Shown: one piece after another, positions 42,411-52,066 of the stretch
How the letters are laid out: every line of letters starts with the position of its first letter
How positions within the stretch are numbered: the first letter of the stretch is position 1
Source: Candidatus Poribacteria bacterium WGA-3G
Lineage (GTDB): Bacteria; Poribacteria; WGA-4E; WGA-3G
Direction of reading: 5' to 3'
NCBI GenBank assembly: GCA_000406005.1
Contig: ASZN01000004.1
Coordinates: 118,524 to 182,523, forward strand
DNA: 64,000 nucleotides
Made by a program: the position numbers and the translations under genes
The notes under the pieces: generated by a model
Database searches by the model: none
The model's input: the letters and a program-made list of their open reading frames with translations, nothing else
What the model was told of the DNA's origin: nothing

Positions 42411-43577
42411 ATACACCTGCGCTGCTGCGTGGACGGCTGTACCCGATTCCACGTTGTGTCCGGACGCAATCAGTAATTTCTCCAATGCGTTGAGGACAAG
42501 CATTACATTCCGTTCATTCGCAGATTCACCCATCAATCCGATCCGCCACGCTTTCCCGCCAAAGATACCTAATCCTGCACCGATCTCTATTCCGTAGTCT
42601 GTAATGAGTTGTTTTCGGATAGTTGCGTCATCAATGCCTTCTGGGATACGGAGCGTTGTGAGCATCGGGGCGCGGTATCCGGCTTCAGCTGCGGGTTGTA
42701 AATTGATCGCTTCTGCGCCGGCGAGAAGTGCGCGTGCGTTAAGTTCGTGCCGGGCATAGCGAGCTGCCAATCCCTCTTCTAAGACGACGCGTAACGCTTC
42801 CCGTAATGCGTAGATCATTGACATAGAGACGGTGTGATGATAGCCGCGTGTCTCACCGTGCCAGTAGTTTTCCAAGAGCGTCATATCGAGATAAAAACTC
42901 TGAATCGGCGTTTTTCGAGTTCGGATCACGTCAACGGCGCGTTCGCTGAAACTGATAGGCGAGAGTCCGGGGGGTGCGGCGAGGCATTTTTGGGTGCAGC
43001 TGTATGCGATATCGATGCCGCGTGCATCCATGTCCACAGGTTGTCCACCGAGTGATGTCACACAATCGGCGAGAAAGAGGGCGCCACTGTCGTGCGCAAT
43101 CCCGATGGCATCGGTTAGCGGTTGGAGGATACCGGTAGAGGTCTCCGCGTGGACGAGTGCAACAAGTTTCAGTGCCGTCGTTTTCTCAACGGCTTCCGCA
43201 ATTTTTTCTGCAGGGATGTGTGTTCCCCATTCCGCTTCTACGGTTGTAACGGCACCGCCGCACCGCGTGGCGATGTCGGCGATCCGCTCACCGAAGTAGC
43301 CGTTGATACCGACAATAACACCGTCACCGGGTTCGATGACATTGGCGAGTGCCGCTTCCATTCCGGCAGTACCGGTGCCTGAGACAGGAAAGGTCAATCT
43401 GTTTGTGGTGCCGAAGACTTGGCGAAGCAGTGCCACCGTGTCATCCATCACTTCAACGAATTTGGTATCTAAGTACCCCAACATCGGGGTCGTCATTGCT
43501 TTAAGTACCCGCGCGTTTGCTTCACTCGGTCCGGGACCGAGCAGCACGCGCGGCGGCACTATTAATTCATCATACAC
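42408..43577 (-). CDS. Pyridoxal-phosphate aminotransferase, alanine-glyoxylate/serine-pyruvate type
   Basis: A 389-residue class V aminotransferase. VLLGPGPSEANARVL at the start, VSGTGTAGMEAAL, the aspartate in LFLADCVTSLGG and the PLP-lysine in YSCTQKCLAAPPGLSP are all present, and the C-terminal domain ends with GIFGGKAWRIGLMGESA. The family uses serine or alanine as amino donor with glyoxylate or pyruvate as acceptor, in photorespiration-like or one-carbon pathways. Start ATG at 43577 fits the family. Its last residues (HAAAQVY) run up to the repeat array. Confidence 0.9.
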   Translation of the reverse strand: MYDELIVPPRVLLGPGPSEANARVLKAMTTPMLGYLDTKFVEVMDDTVALLRQVFGTTNRLTFPVSGTGTAGMEAALANVIEPGDGVIVGINGYFGERIADIATRCGGAVTTVEAEWGTHIPAEKIAEAVEKTTALKLVALVHAETSTGILQPLTDAIGIAHDSGALFLADCVTSLGGQPVDMDARGIDIAYSCTQKCLAAPPGLSPISFSERAVDVIRTRKTPIQSFYLDMTLLENYWHGETRGYHHTVSMSMIYALREALRVVLEEGLAARYARHELNARALLAGAEAINLQPAAEAGYRAPMLTTLRIPEGIDDATIRKQLITDYGIEIGAGLGIFGGKAWRIGLMGESANERNVMLVLNALEKLLIASGHNVESGTAVHAAAQVY

Positions 43578-43600
43578 TTTTTTAGATTACCCTTAAAATA

Positions 43601-43621
43601 GGCGGGGTTTGTAACCCCGCC
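43601..43621. repeat. Intergenic hairpin repeat
   Basis: Perfect palindrome GGCGGGGTT-TGT-AACCCCGCC, in the 52-base gap between the TPR gene and the aminotransferase gene. Both lie on the minus strand, so the hairpin is probably in a shared transcript. Confidence 0.7.
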
Positions 43622-43629
43622 TTTAATGA

Positions 43630-46600
43630 TTACTCACCACCACCACCGCCACCGCGGGTAACACCTTCACGTATTTCCAAATTATTTGCCTGCATGTAAC
43701 TCAAGATTACTTGGACTTGGCTTTGTGCGTACGTGAGTGCATTGTTAACTTTTGAATCGGCAGGTGGAGTGGTTTCGTATTTCTCCCACAAACGGTTGAA
43801 ATACTCCAACGCGTCATTGAAGTAAGCGTCATCGCTATCCGCTAATACCATGTATCCTTCACCGATCTGTACGAGACCGAGGTCGGCATACGTGCTTGTC
43901 GGATACGCTTCAATAATTTTCTGGAACCCTGCGATGGCTGCTTCAATCTGCGTTTTCTGTTCCTCACCCCTTGCGAGTTTCCCTTCGTTTAACAACTTGT
44001 CTGCCTGATCGTACTCGTAGTAAGCCAGCGCGTTGGCAGTATCGTTGAGATAGCCTTGCGCTGTCGATTTCGATTCGGCACCGATGCCGGGGGTATCGAT
44101 CGCTCTCTGGTAGTGAGATATCGCCTCTTGATAGAGACGGATACGTTCGGATTCTTCAATCCCTTCCTCTGAACCGGCATTGAAGTACTTGTTACCGATG
44201 TTGATAAGGGCATCGGCAGTGTATGTGCTTTCTGGATATTCAGCGGCGAGTGCCTCGTTAGCAGCGAACAGCCTGTCGTACCACTGTTGCTCTGCTTCGG
44301 CATCGCCTGCTTCTACGGCGGCTTCGCTGAGCAGCTGCGCACACGTCGAGATCGCGTACAACGATTCAGGCGCGCTCTTATGATTTTTGTTCACTTGGCG
44401 GACCTTGTCGTATTCTTCGATGGCTTTCTCGAATTGCTGGGCGGCGAAATAGGATTCACCGACGTGGTACTGCCAGAACGCTGCGTCGGCGGCGTTCGGA
44501 TAGCGACGCACCATATCGCGGAACACATCCGCAGAGGCGACAAAGTAACCGACCGCTTTCTCAGACATCTCACCGTCTATACCGACCTGCATCCTCCCAA
44601 GCTCAAAATTGGCACCAGCCATGTAATTGAGCGATGTCTCAACGTTTTTCGTGAGGCTGTCTGACCCTGGGAAGATACCCTTATCAGCGTACGCCACGAA
44701 TTGCGAGAGAGGTTTGAGGGAATTGACTAAGTCCGGCGGCAGCTGCGTCGGGTCTTCGGAGTATTTGAACCCTACACCGACAGAATAATAAATTTGACCC
44801 GCTTGGAACAGCGAGTTCTGGACGTACGGAATAACCGTTTCCTTATTTGCTTGTTCAACTGGTGCCGCTATTGCATTGACTTCAAAGAAGGTCGTTGCGG
44901 CTTGACGACTCGTTTCAATGTACGGTTTCGTCGATGCGCCCTCTCCAGAAGGGAAAACCGAGCGCGCTTTATCGGAGTAGAGGAAACCGAGGTTATATTG
45001 TGCAGCGGCTTTCTCTGCCACGCTTGCATTCGGGTTACCCTTCGTCCGAGTCAGTGCCTCCGTCGCTTCGGCGATCGCTTCGTCTAAACGTCCCAATGCG
45101 ACGTAGAGGGTCGAACGCCGGATACCGGCATCAGCGACCATTGAGGCGACGCTCGTATTCGCTGAACCGCTGTATTCGCCGATCAGCGTTTGGAAGACCG
45201 CCAGCGCTCTATCAGGCTGTTTCAGATCGTCTTGATAAATCAGACCCATCCGGTAGTAGGATTGTGCTCTCGTGATCGGATCCGTGACCAATTCGACGGC
45301 GTTCTGATAACTCATCAATGCGTCCTGATGGGCGTTGAGTTGTTCCTCTTGCGCGTATGCCATCGCGAAATAGGAGCGTCCTTTCAGGTCAACATCTTCG
45401 GTATTTTCGATGATGTACTGATACTCTTGAACAGCCGCGGCGTGGTCGCCGAGCGTGCCGTTGAGTTCAGCGAGCCGTGAGTGTGCTTGGAAGACAAGCG
45501 TTTTCCGGGCTTCATCTTCGGTTTGACCTTCCAACGCCGTGACTTTTCGGAACGCATCCGCCGCGCCTTTCGGGTTCTCCAACCCTAAGAACGCTAACCC
45601 GGCAGTGTAATTCGCACTAATCAGGTTGTCGGCGTCGTTTGTGAGGGTCGCAACTTTTTCAGCGGCACTGATGGTATTCTGCAGACTGAGCTGCTTGCTA
45701 CCGGCATCCGTCGCAGCTTGCGAAATTTGATAGTGACATACCGCTGCTTGGTATTGCGCGTTCGGCGCGAATTCGCTGTTCGGGAACAATTCTACGAAGA
45801 GGAGATACTCCGCAAGTGCCTCATCGTAGCGTTTCGCACTGTAGTAGGTATGTCCAACCTTCAACTGCGTACGGCTACGCGCGTTTTCCTGTGTACCCGT
45901 GTTTTCAACGATCCGTTTCAGAGATGCCACGAGCATATCGGTATCGACATCTTCACTCGAATTTTCAATCGCGGTCGCTTTGACGAGTTCGATGTGACCG
46001 AGTGTTTTGAGAACCAGCTCGTCGTCACTTCCGGTGAACTTCGCGTTTGCCTCATCAACGAGTTCGAGGATGAGGGGCCATTTATCCGTTTGGTTCTGCT
46101 TCTGTGCAGCATCCCGATAGGCGAGTGCTAACCCGTAATACGCTTCAACAGCGTTTGGGCTATCGCCGTAGTCAGCGATGACTCGTTTGAAAGCGGTTTC
46201 GGAGGATTCCAAAAGTTCCGGTTTCTCAGATGCCGCTTGGTAGTAACAGAGACCGACGAGGTAGAGTGCATCGTCCGCATATTCACCTGTCGGGTTACCC
46301 TCAACCACGGCTTGATACTGGACAGCCGCTTCCTCGAACCGTTCCTCTGCCCGGAGCAGATCAGCGAGTTTGATTTCCGCTAAGGAGCGGTTATCGGCAT
46401 CAGCGAGTTTATCTAAAATGGAGTTGTAATAGCTAATCGCGCCCTCTTTATCGCCTTCTTTGACGTGGCTGTTCGCGATAAGCAGGAGTGCGCGTTCGTA
46501 GTATTCACTCGTTTCGGGGATCGATGCGTACCGGTCGCGTGCCTGCTGCCAGCTGCCGAGCATCTCGTGTGAGAGCGCTTCGTTCATGACACAGGCTTCC

Positions 46601-48357
46601 ACCTGTGCACCGCGTTCGCTGAAGTCATCGTACCGTTCTTCCGCGACGCCGGGGAGGAAGGTATCATCGTTAAACTTAGCGACCGCATCTTGATACGCCG
46701 CGACAGACTTCTGGAGATATTCTTCGTTGAAGCCTTCACCCGGATCGCCTTCTACGTAGCCTTCAGGTTTCGAGGCTTCATAGTAGGAGCGTCCTTCAAA
46801 GAATTTACCCATCAGTTTGACGAGATGGAACTTCGGTAGATCGCGGTATTCCCACAACTTTGCATATTCTTGGGCGGCTTCGGCGTACTGTTTGAACTCC
46901 GTCCGTTTGATGTCTGCGAAGCGGAGTTGTACCTCAGCAGCGAGGATGTCGAATTCGTTGTCGTTTTTGTTCTTTTCGATGAACTCACGAGCAACTGTTT
47001 CGAGTTCTTCCTGCCGTTCGAGATCGTTAAGTGCCCAGATGGCGCCGTAGAGCGCGTGCGGTGCGACGGGGTCCTGCGGGAAGTCGTCAATCGTTTTCTG
47101 GTACCACTGCAATGAGAGCTCGAGTGTCGCCGTCCCGATCTCTATATCGCCACTCGTCCGCTGCGCCGTGCCGAGGTTGTAGTACGCCTCCCCGATCCGG
47201 TATGAGGAGAACGGGATATAATCCGTCTCTTCCGGGTGTTCGTTGATAACCCGTTCGTAAGCAACGGTCGCGTCGCTCCAGTTTTCTAAACTGAAGTGGC
47301 TATCAGCGATACCGATTTTCGCTTCCGCAATGAATTCGCTCTCAGGATATTCTGTGAGGAGCAAATTGTAGGAGACGATAGCGTTTTCGTAATCGCCTTG
47401 ATCGGAATATGTACGCCCGATTTCCGACTGGATGTCGGCTTGGACGGATCGGTCAGCGGTATTTTGGAGTGCTAACTCGTAGTTCACGCGGGCGTTGTCA
47501 TAGTCTTTCTGCCGTGCGTAAATCGCGCCTTGGTCGAAGTACGCCGCTGTAACGAGCTGGCTTTCCGGGAACTGCGTGATGAAGTTGGTATACCGACCGA
47601 TCGCTTCATCGTCGCGACCGAGTTGGTTCAAGCTGAAAGCGGCTTTGTACATCGCTTCCGCTTGCAATTCCGGGTAGTTCTTATATTCCTCTGTCGCGAT
47701 CTTGTCGAATTCTTGATACGCCTGCTCGTAGTTAGATTCATTGAGGAACGACTGCGCGATAAGGTGCTGCGCATCGTCCTTAAAATCGGAGTTCGGGAAC
47801 CCGTCGAGCACGGCTTTGAACGCCTGTCTGGAGTCCTCGTAGTTCTGAAGTTTGTAATTCAGCTGCCCGATGCCGTACCAAGCATTTTCGACGAAAAGGC
47901 TGTTCGGGAAGTTTTCGATGAGCTGCATGAATTTCGGCTCGGCGAGCTCAAATTGTTCTGTCCGGTAGAGGATATGGCCCCAGAGATAGGTTAAACCCTC
48001 TTGGTGTTTCGGAACAGTCGCTGTCGGCGCAACCTTTTCAATGTACGAAATCGCAGTGTCGTAGTGATTGACATCGCCAGACTGTTCAGCGAGACGCGAG
48101 TAACTGACTGCGATCCTAAAGTTACCGAGCGTTGGGAAGTCCTTGTCAATAACTTCGGTCTTCACACCACGCTTCGTTGATTCTTCGAGAGCCTCGTTAT
48201 ACTTAGCAATCGCACCTTCATAATCTGCCTGTCCAAACAGGTCTTCAGCGTCGTTGTAAAGCTGCTCAACCTTTTTGGAGCTACCCATCATGAAGGGAGA
48301 AAGGAGGGCAATAATTAAAGCGAGGCCTCCGATAATTCCCAAAATCCTTGGGTTCAT
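43630..48357 (-). CDS. Very large tetratricopeptide-repeat protein, membrane-anchored
   Basis: A 1575-residue protein. Residues ~5-26 form an N-terminal membrane anchor (GIIGGLALIIALLSPFMMG). The rest is an almost unbroken TPR solenoid with more than 30 units, many of the form seen in BamD/YbgF-type repeats, for example PNSLFVENAWYGIGQLNYK, GRYTNFITQFPESQ and AIEEYDKV. The protein ends in six glycines and E. Spacing is regular, with acidic segments (SSEDVDTD) in the middle. It would sit in the periplasm as a long scaffold. It is upstream of an aminotransferase with no obvious link; an ECF sigma/anti-sigma pair lies upstream on the same strand. Confidence 0.9.
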   Translation of the reverse strand: MNPRILGIIGGLALIIALLSPFMMGSSKKVEQLYNDAEDLFGQADYEGAIAKYNEALEESTKRGVKTEVIDKDFPTLGNFRIAVSYSRLAEQSGDVNHYDTAISYIEKVAPTATVPKHQEGLTYLWGHILYRTEQFELAEPKFMQLIENFPNSLFVENAWYGIGQLNYKLQNYEDSRQAFKAVLDGFPNSDFKDDAQHLIAQSFLNESNYEQAYQEFDKIATEEYKNYPELQAEAMYKAAFSLNQLGRDDEAIGRYTNFITQFPESQLVTAAYFDQGAIYARQKDYDNARVNYELALQNTADRSVQADIQSEIGRTYSDQGDYENAIVSYNLLLTEYPESEFIAEAKIGIADSHFSLENWSDATVAYERVINEHPEETDYIPFSSYRIGEAYYNLGTAQRTSGDIEIGTATLELSLQWYQKTIDDFPQDPVAPHALYGAIWALNDLERQEELETVAREFIEKNKNDNEFDILAAEVQLRFADIKRTEFKQYAEAAQEYAKLWEYRDLPKFHLVKLMGKFFEGRSYYEASKPEGYVEGDPGEGFNEEYLQKSVAAYQDAVAKFNDDTFLPGVAEERYDDFSERGAQVEACVMNEALSHEMLGSWQQARDRYASIPETSEYYERALLLIANSHVKEGDKEGAISYYNSILDKLADADNRSLAEIKLADLLRAEERFEEAAVQYQAVVEGNPTGEYADDALYLVGLCYYQAASEKPELLESSETAFKRVIADYGDSPNAVEAYYGLALAYRDAAQKQNQTDKWPLILELVDEANAKFTGSDDELVLKTLGHIELVKATAIENSSEDVDTDMLVASLKRIVENTGTQENARSRTQLKVGHTYYSAKRYDEALAEYLLFVELFPNSEFAPNAQYQAAVCHYQISQAATDAGSKQLSLQNTISAAEKVATLTNDADNLISANYTAGLAFLGLENPKGAADAFRKVTALEGQTEDEARKTLVFQAHSRLAELNGTLGDHAAAVQEYQYIIENTEDVDLKGRSYFAMAYAQEEQLNAHQDALMSYQNAVELVTDPITRAQSYYRMGLIYQDDLKQPDRALAVFQTLIGEYSGSANTSVASMVADAGIRRSTLYVALGRLDEAIAEATEALTRTKGNPNASVAEKAAAQYNLGFLYSDKARSVFPSGEGASTKPYIETSRQAATTFFEVNAIAAPVEQANKETVIPYVQNSLFQAGQIYYSVGVGFKYSEDPTQLPPDLVNSLKPLSQFVAYADKGIFPGSDSLTKNVETSLNYMAGANFELGRMQVGIDGEMSEKAVGYFVASADVFRDMVRRYPNAADAAFWQYHVGESYFAAQQFEKAIEEYDKVRQVNKNHKSAPESLYAISTCAQLLSEAAVEAGDAEAEQQWYDRLFAANEALAAEYPESTYTADALINIGNKYFNAGSEEGIEESERIRLYQEAISHYQRAIDTPGIGAESKSTAQGYLNDTANALAYYEYDQADKLLNEGKLARGEEQKTQIEAAIAGFQKIIEAYPTSTYADLGLVQIGEGYMVLADSDDAYFNDALEYFNRLWEKYETTPPADSKVNNALTYAQSQVQVILSYMQANNLEIREGVTRGGGGGGE

Positions 48358-48414
48358 TATGTTCTCCTTGTTTACATCGGCGAGCCGAAAGCACGCCTAC
48401 AAAATTAGATATTA

Positions 48415-48608
48415 ATTGGTTATTAGTAGTTATCAGTTATCAGTTATAAGTAGTTATCAGTTATAAGTACGCTGCGCTTTCAGTTATCAGTTATAAGTTA
48501 AGAGATTATTTGTAGCGGTTACCATTCTTGCTACTGCCAAAAGAGACCTCTTTAACTGAGTACTGAAAGATTTTTCGCAGAAAAATCGTACTGTTAACTG
48601 ACAACTAT
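48415..48608. repeat. CAGTT-type repeat array
   Basis: Left part has five TTATCAGTTAT-like units and a short GTAC-GC-TGC-GC-TTTCAG module at 48467-48483. Centre GTAGCGGTTACCATT...CTACTGCCA corresponds to the centre at 42333. Right part (inverted) holds GATTTTTC-TGC-GAAAAATC read on the minus strand (48569-48587) and ends TTAACTGACAACT. It separates the large TPR gene from the anti-sigma gene. Confidence 0.85.
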
Positions 48609-48612
48609 CTTG

Positions 48613-49566
48613 CTATAACTCTATCAGATCGTATCCGACTTCGACAGACATCATTTCGAGGGGTACGTCTAACAATTTGTGTGAAAATCCTCTGAATTCG
48701 CTCCGTTTCCGTTGGTACTGCTGGCGTGCATGTTGGCTTCTGTTGATACCACGTAGCAGCAGGAGTGCATACCGTCTATCCGTGAGGACATCTCGACCCG
48801 TCAGCCGTTCCCGGGTTGCGTCTTGTACGGGGAATTCAGCATACGTGAGTAATTCGGAATCGATATCTAACGCGACGCTCGGTACCCTATCGGAATCCTT
48901 TTTTTCGAGTGTTGTAAAGATATAACCATCTCCGACGCGGTCGTTGGTGAATTTCCAGATGTCGGAGCCGGAATCTACAGCCGGTATTTCTGTCGTCCGT
49001 TCACTGTTGAGGTTCCGCCGTGTGTTGATGCTTTGTGATGCCGCATTCTCCTGCGCGACTGCCAACGTTACAGCACTGTCTACGGCGGTAGATGGCGAGT
49101 GGACATGTTCGTTCCGATTTTCTAACGGAAAATGTGTTAGCAGGAACGGGGTCGCGATTAACATCAGCATTGCTAATGCAAGGACGTAATAAGGTAGTGC
49201 GTGTTGTCTAATGGAGATGAATCTGCTAAGTCGGAAGTAGTCGGTGTATCGGTACACCTCTGTCCGCAGCTGCCAGTCGAAACGCGTTACGGCTGCAGCG
49301 AGCCGCTGATGCAAGGCAGTCGGCGCGCTCTCTTCGATGCGTTGCCGAAGTTGCGTCGAAAATTGGGCGTAGTAGGTGTCCGGTGCTTCCGGTTCGATGT
49401 AGAAGTTTTTAAGAAGGTGCTTCGTCTTTTTCAACTCGGCGACCTCTCGTTTACACGACCCACAAGAATGGATATGTGATGTCACATCGGCGGTCTGCTG
49501 TTCGGACAGTGTGCCGTCTATATAGTCAGATACAAGGCGTTCTATTTTCTGACACTTGGATCTCAT
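48613..49566 (-). CDS. Anti-sigma factor with zinc-finger domain
   Basis: A 317-residue membrane protein. The ATG at 49566 is chosen because GGAG lies upstream; the longer frame to 49737 runs into the sigma gene in another frame. Residues ~1-50 hold the zinc-binding anti-sigma motif CQKIERLVSDYIDGTL...SHIHSCGSC (HxxCxxC with an earlier Cys). One membrane helix is near residues 135-155 (YYVLALAMLMLIATPFLL). The C-terminal ~150 residues face the periplasm. It should bind and hold the ECF sigma factor encoded 31 bases upstream until an envelope signal arrives. Confidence 0.85.
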   Translation of the reverse strand: MRSKCQKIERLVSDYIDGTLSEQQTADVTSHIHSCGSCKREVAELKKTKHLLKNFYIEPEAPDTYYAQFSTQLRQRIEESAPTALHQRLAAAVTRFDWQLRTEVYRYTDYFRLSRFISIRQHALPYYVLALAMLMLIATPFLLTHFPLENRNEHVHSPSTAVDSAVTLAVAQENAASQSINTRRNLNSERTTEIPAVDSGSDIWKFTNDRVGDGYIFTTLEKKDSDRVPSVALDIDSELLTYAEFPVQDATRERLTGRDVLTDRRYALLLLRGINRSQHARQQYQRKRSEFRGFSHKLLDVPLEMMSVEVGYDLIEL

Positions 49567-49597
49567 CGGTTTTCTCCACGAGACTATGTGCTTCCAA

Positions 49598-50182
49598 TTA
49601 TATCGTTCTGGCATCCATATACGGCTTGAGCAGTATTCGGAGTTTTTTGCGGGCGTAGTGCAACCGTGAACGGACTGTCCCTTCCGAGCAGTTAAGGATT
49701 GACGCGATTTCCGAGTGCGTGAGGCCCTCAAACTCATGAAGGATAACGACTGTCCGATGTTTAACCGGTAAACTGTTCACCGCTGCTGTGACGTGTTGCC
49801 GGAGTTCGGATTTCTCTGCTTGGGCATGTGGATCGTTCGCAACCTGCGCCTTCTGACGAACGGTTGACTCGTATTCCGCTTCCGTAGAAGTTTCGAGCGT
49901 ACATTCTCGGTGTCGGTCTCTACGTTTGACAAAGTTGAGGGCCTCATTCACAGCAATCCGATAGAGCCACGTCTCGAAAGTGGCATCCTTTCGGAAGGTG
50001 TGAATTGAGCGGTAGACCTTAATAAAGGTCTCTTGCATGACATCGTCGGCATCGGCGCGGTTTTTGGTAATCTGCACCGCCAGGCGGTAGACCATCCGTT
50101 TGTATCTTTCGATCAACGGTGCCAATGCTGTCTCGTCACCTTCACAGAGATCGGCAATGAGTAAGGCTTCCGTTCTATCCAC
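49598..50182 (-). CDS. ECF (extracytoplasmic function) sigma-70 factor
   Basis: A 194-residue sigma factor starting with GTG after GAGGAG. Region 2 has the -10 recognition and core-binding segment DADDVMQETFIKVYRSI and FETWLYRIAVNEALNFVKR. Region 4 has LPVKHRTVVILHEFEGLTHSEIA followed by LNCSEGTVRSRLHYARKKL (HTH). Regions 1.1 and 3 are absent, as in RpoE-type factors. The acidic start (LCEGDETALAPLIERY) is standard. Pairing with the zinc-finger anti-sigma gene is typical; target promoters unknown, though an Ig-like lipoprotein gene lies upstream of it on the same strand. Confidence 0.95.
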   Translation of the reverse strand: MDRTEALLIADLCEGDETALAPLIERYKRMVYRLAVQITKNRADADDVMQETFIKVYRSIHTFRKDATFETWLYRIAVNEALNFVKRRDRHRECTLETSTEAEYESTVRQKAQVANDPHAQAEKSELRQHVTAAVNSLPVKHRTVVILHEFEGLTHSEIASILNCSEGTVRSRLHYARKKLRILLKPYMDARTI

Positions 50183-50458
50183 CGAACTTTACTCCTCAAG
50201 GTTTCAGTTTCTAATTTTCTAACTGACTAATTGGTTAGACAAGATTTTTTTCAAAACCGTTCAAAAAAAAATGGTTTTTATCGTAAATCGAAAAATATAT
50301 AGACACACCGGTAGGTGCGGTTTCTAACCGCACCGATCCCAATGTCCAAGATGGCGAGCATTAAGAAACACCCAAGCAAAAACACTCGCGCCTACCTTTT
50401 AGATAGATTTTCGATGTATTATAGCATTAATACGAAAATTGTGTAAATAGAAAAATGG
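50183..50458. other. Intergenic stretch, AT-rich, with one hairpin repeat
   Basis: About 276 bases upstream of the sigma gene. It has a T-rich and A-rich portion (50220-50300), the hairpin repeat at 50314-50334, and a fragment AAGAAACACCCAAGCAAAAAC that recurs at about 61872 and 62190. No gene. The sigma gene promoter should lie here on the minus strand, but no clear box pair was found. Confidence 0.5.
50314..50334. repeat. Intergenic hairpin repeat
   Basis: GGTGCGGTT and AACCGCACC flank TCT: a perfect 9-base stem, member of the dispersed hairpin family. Confidence 0.65.
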
Positions 50459-50625
50459 ATGGTTAACAGTACTCAGTACGGCGACTGCGTCGCCTTTCAG
50501 TTTTCAGTACTCAGTTTTTGGTTCTGATATTCCTTTATGGTTAATAGTTTTCAGTTAAGAGATACTGTGATTAATCAGGTATCTCTTAAACTGAGTACTG
50601 TTAACAGTTAACTGACAACTAATCG
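50459..50625. repeat. CAGTT-type repeat array
   Basis: Contains GTTAACAGTACTCAGTAC, then a perfect hairpin GGCGAC-TGC-GTCGCC (50480-50494) and TTTCAGTTTTCAGTACTCAG; later TTTTCAGTTAAGAGATACTG pairs with an inverted AGGTATCTCTTAAACTGAGT, and the end runs GTTAACAGTTAACTGACAACT. It lies between the sigma gene region and the terminator of the Ig-like lipoprotein. Confidence 0.85.
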
Positions 50626-50658
50626 AAAAAAAAGGCAGCGTATTAGAAATACGCTGCC
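50624..50658 (-). terminator. Rho-independent terminator of the Ig-like lipoprotein gene
   Basis: On the minus strand an 11-base perfect stem GGCAGCGTATT/AATACGCTGCC with a 3-base loop is followed by nine T residues. It lies 23 bases after the lipoprotein stop. Confidence 0.95.
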
Positions 50659-50681
50659 TTATTATCGAAATAGCCTCAAAT

Positions 50682-51338
50682 TTACTCTTTAGCTGCGGTT
50701 GTGAAGGTAATTTCGACAGCAAGTTCGTTACCGGCGCCATCGGAGACAGTACCTTTAATAACATAGGTTGTCTCGTTGCCGATCTCTTTACCTGCGACGA
50801 GTTCGAGGGTGCCAGTTGTGCCATCAACATTACCGATCCAACCGACGTTGTCGCCAGCTTCGGTCTGCAGGGCGATGTTACCACTGACTTCTTCACTGAA
50901 GGTAATTTCGATTCCGCCGTCATTGATTTCTGCGGGATCAACATCTTCCTCGCCATCTTCAACGGTTCCGCCTGTGACGGTCGGTGCCGTTTCATCTGCG
51001 GCAGTGACGTTGTAACTAAGCGTATGGCTACCATCACCATTGGTCCAGGTGAGCGTGAGGCTCAAAGCACCTGCTGTGAACGGCCCCGTGATTGTGCGAG
51101 ATTTACCGGAACCTGCGACGGTCCCTGGAGTCGCCGTTACCTCACCGGGGTCGTTATCAAAGGTAACAGTGATTGTGCCATTCGCTGCGAGGTCGCCACT
51201 CGGTGGTGTCGCACTTGAGAAGGCAGCTGCTGCGGGTTCATCACCATCACCATCACCATCACCACCACAACCGACTATGAGCGAAAGGGCGAATAGGGCT
51301 GCAAATACTAAAGCGAAGGTTCTAAACAATTTTGCCAT
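50682..51338 (-). CDS. Lipoprotein with bacterial Ig-like domains
   Basis: A 218-residue protein. The ATG at 51338 has AAGGAG upstream; the frame extension to 51374 is not supported. Signal peptide with lipobox SLIVGCGG, then a DGDGDGDE linker. Residues ~45-125 and ~128-215 form two beta domains: ATPPSGDLAANGTITVTF and PAEINDGGIEITFSEEVSGN are the SbsA-type Ig-like pattern, and the end is VSDGAGNELAVEITFTT. Surface or periplasmic adhesion or stability is likely. A single gene between its own strong terminator and a long AT-rich leader. Confidence 0.82.
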   Translation of the reverse strand: MAKLFRTFALVFAALFALSLIVGCGGDGDGDGDEPAAAAFSSATPPSGDLAANGTITVTFDNDPGEVTATPGTVAGSGKSRTITGPFTAGALSLTLTWTNGDGSHTLSYNVTAADETAPTVTGGTVEDGEEDVDPAEINDGGIEITFSEEVSGNIALQTEAGDNVGWIGNVDGTTGTLELVAGKEIGNETTYVIKGTVSDGAGNELAVEITFTTAAKE

Positions 51339-51907
51339 TAGAGTTAACTCCTTAAAAAATTGTAGGTTTATCAAAATACACCCTTCGGATTGGGTGCCGT
51401 AAAAACTTTCGGTTTTCCTAAGGACGTTTACAAAATTGCGTCCTTAGGAAACTTCTGGTCCCGTTTCTGATGTTGAGTATACGTTTCAACACCTGGTGGA
51501 ACCGACGATTATATTCTCGTTAAGTTGAGTAACGTAGGGCTATTTCGTTCGTTGTCCTTGACGCAAAGCGTTGAGAGCAAACTAATATGTTGAGAACAAA
51601 ATTCCGTGAGAGCAGTTAACCCTAAAAATACAATTCGTAGTGTTAAGTGCCTCAGCCGAAAGTCTGATGTCTAAACGAGTTCCTCAAAGTTTAGCAAAAA
51701 ATGCAAACTTTGTAAAGGTTAAAATACGGATTTTTGCTAATTATACGAGAATTCGTCTCTTTTGTCAAGAGAAAACTCATTTTTTCGTATAATTTTACCT
51801 TAAATTTAAACGATGTCAAGAAAAATAAGGTACACGTTTGTAACAATCAAGTTTAAGGACATTATATAGTATACTAGAAATTAAAAAAAAAAGCAATAAA
51901 TATTTTA
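51339..51907. other. Long AT-rich gap, no gene seen
   Basis: About 570 bases upstream of the Ig-like lipoprotein gene and downstream of dprA in opposite sense of reading. Strongly AT-rich from 51700 to 51905. A palindrome-like CCTAAGGA repeats at 51418 and 51442 (TCCTTAGGAAA around TTTACAAAATTGCG). No coding frame longer than ~40 codons with a ribosome site. It probably carries the promoter and leader of the lipoprotein gene. Confidence 0.5.
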
Positions 51908-52066
51908 ATAGTTGTCAGTTGTCAGTACGGTTTTTTTTCTAAAAAACCTTTCAGTTAATAGTTGTCAGTTATTAGTACGCTGCGCTTTTGGTTATCAGTT
52001 AAGAGGTGCTGGGATTACCGCTCATCTCTTAACTGTTAACCGTTAACTGTTAACTAAGTACTGTTT
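51908..52066. repeat. CAGTT-type repeat array reaching into the end of dprA
   Basis: GTTGTCAGTTGTCAGTAC, then hairpin GGTTTTTT-TTCT-AAAAAACC (51929-51948) and CTTTCAGTTAATAG; a second GTAC-GC-TGC-GC-TTT module lies at 51976-51989; then GTTAAGAGGTGCTGGG...CATCTCTTAACTG and GTTAACTGTTAACTAAGTACTG. The dprA stop codon (minus strand, 52050) and its last codons lie inside the array. Confidence 0.85.
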
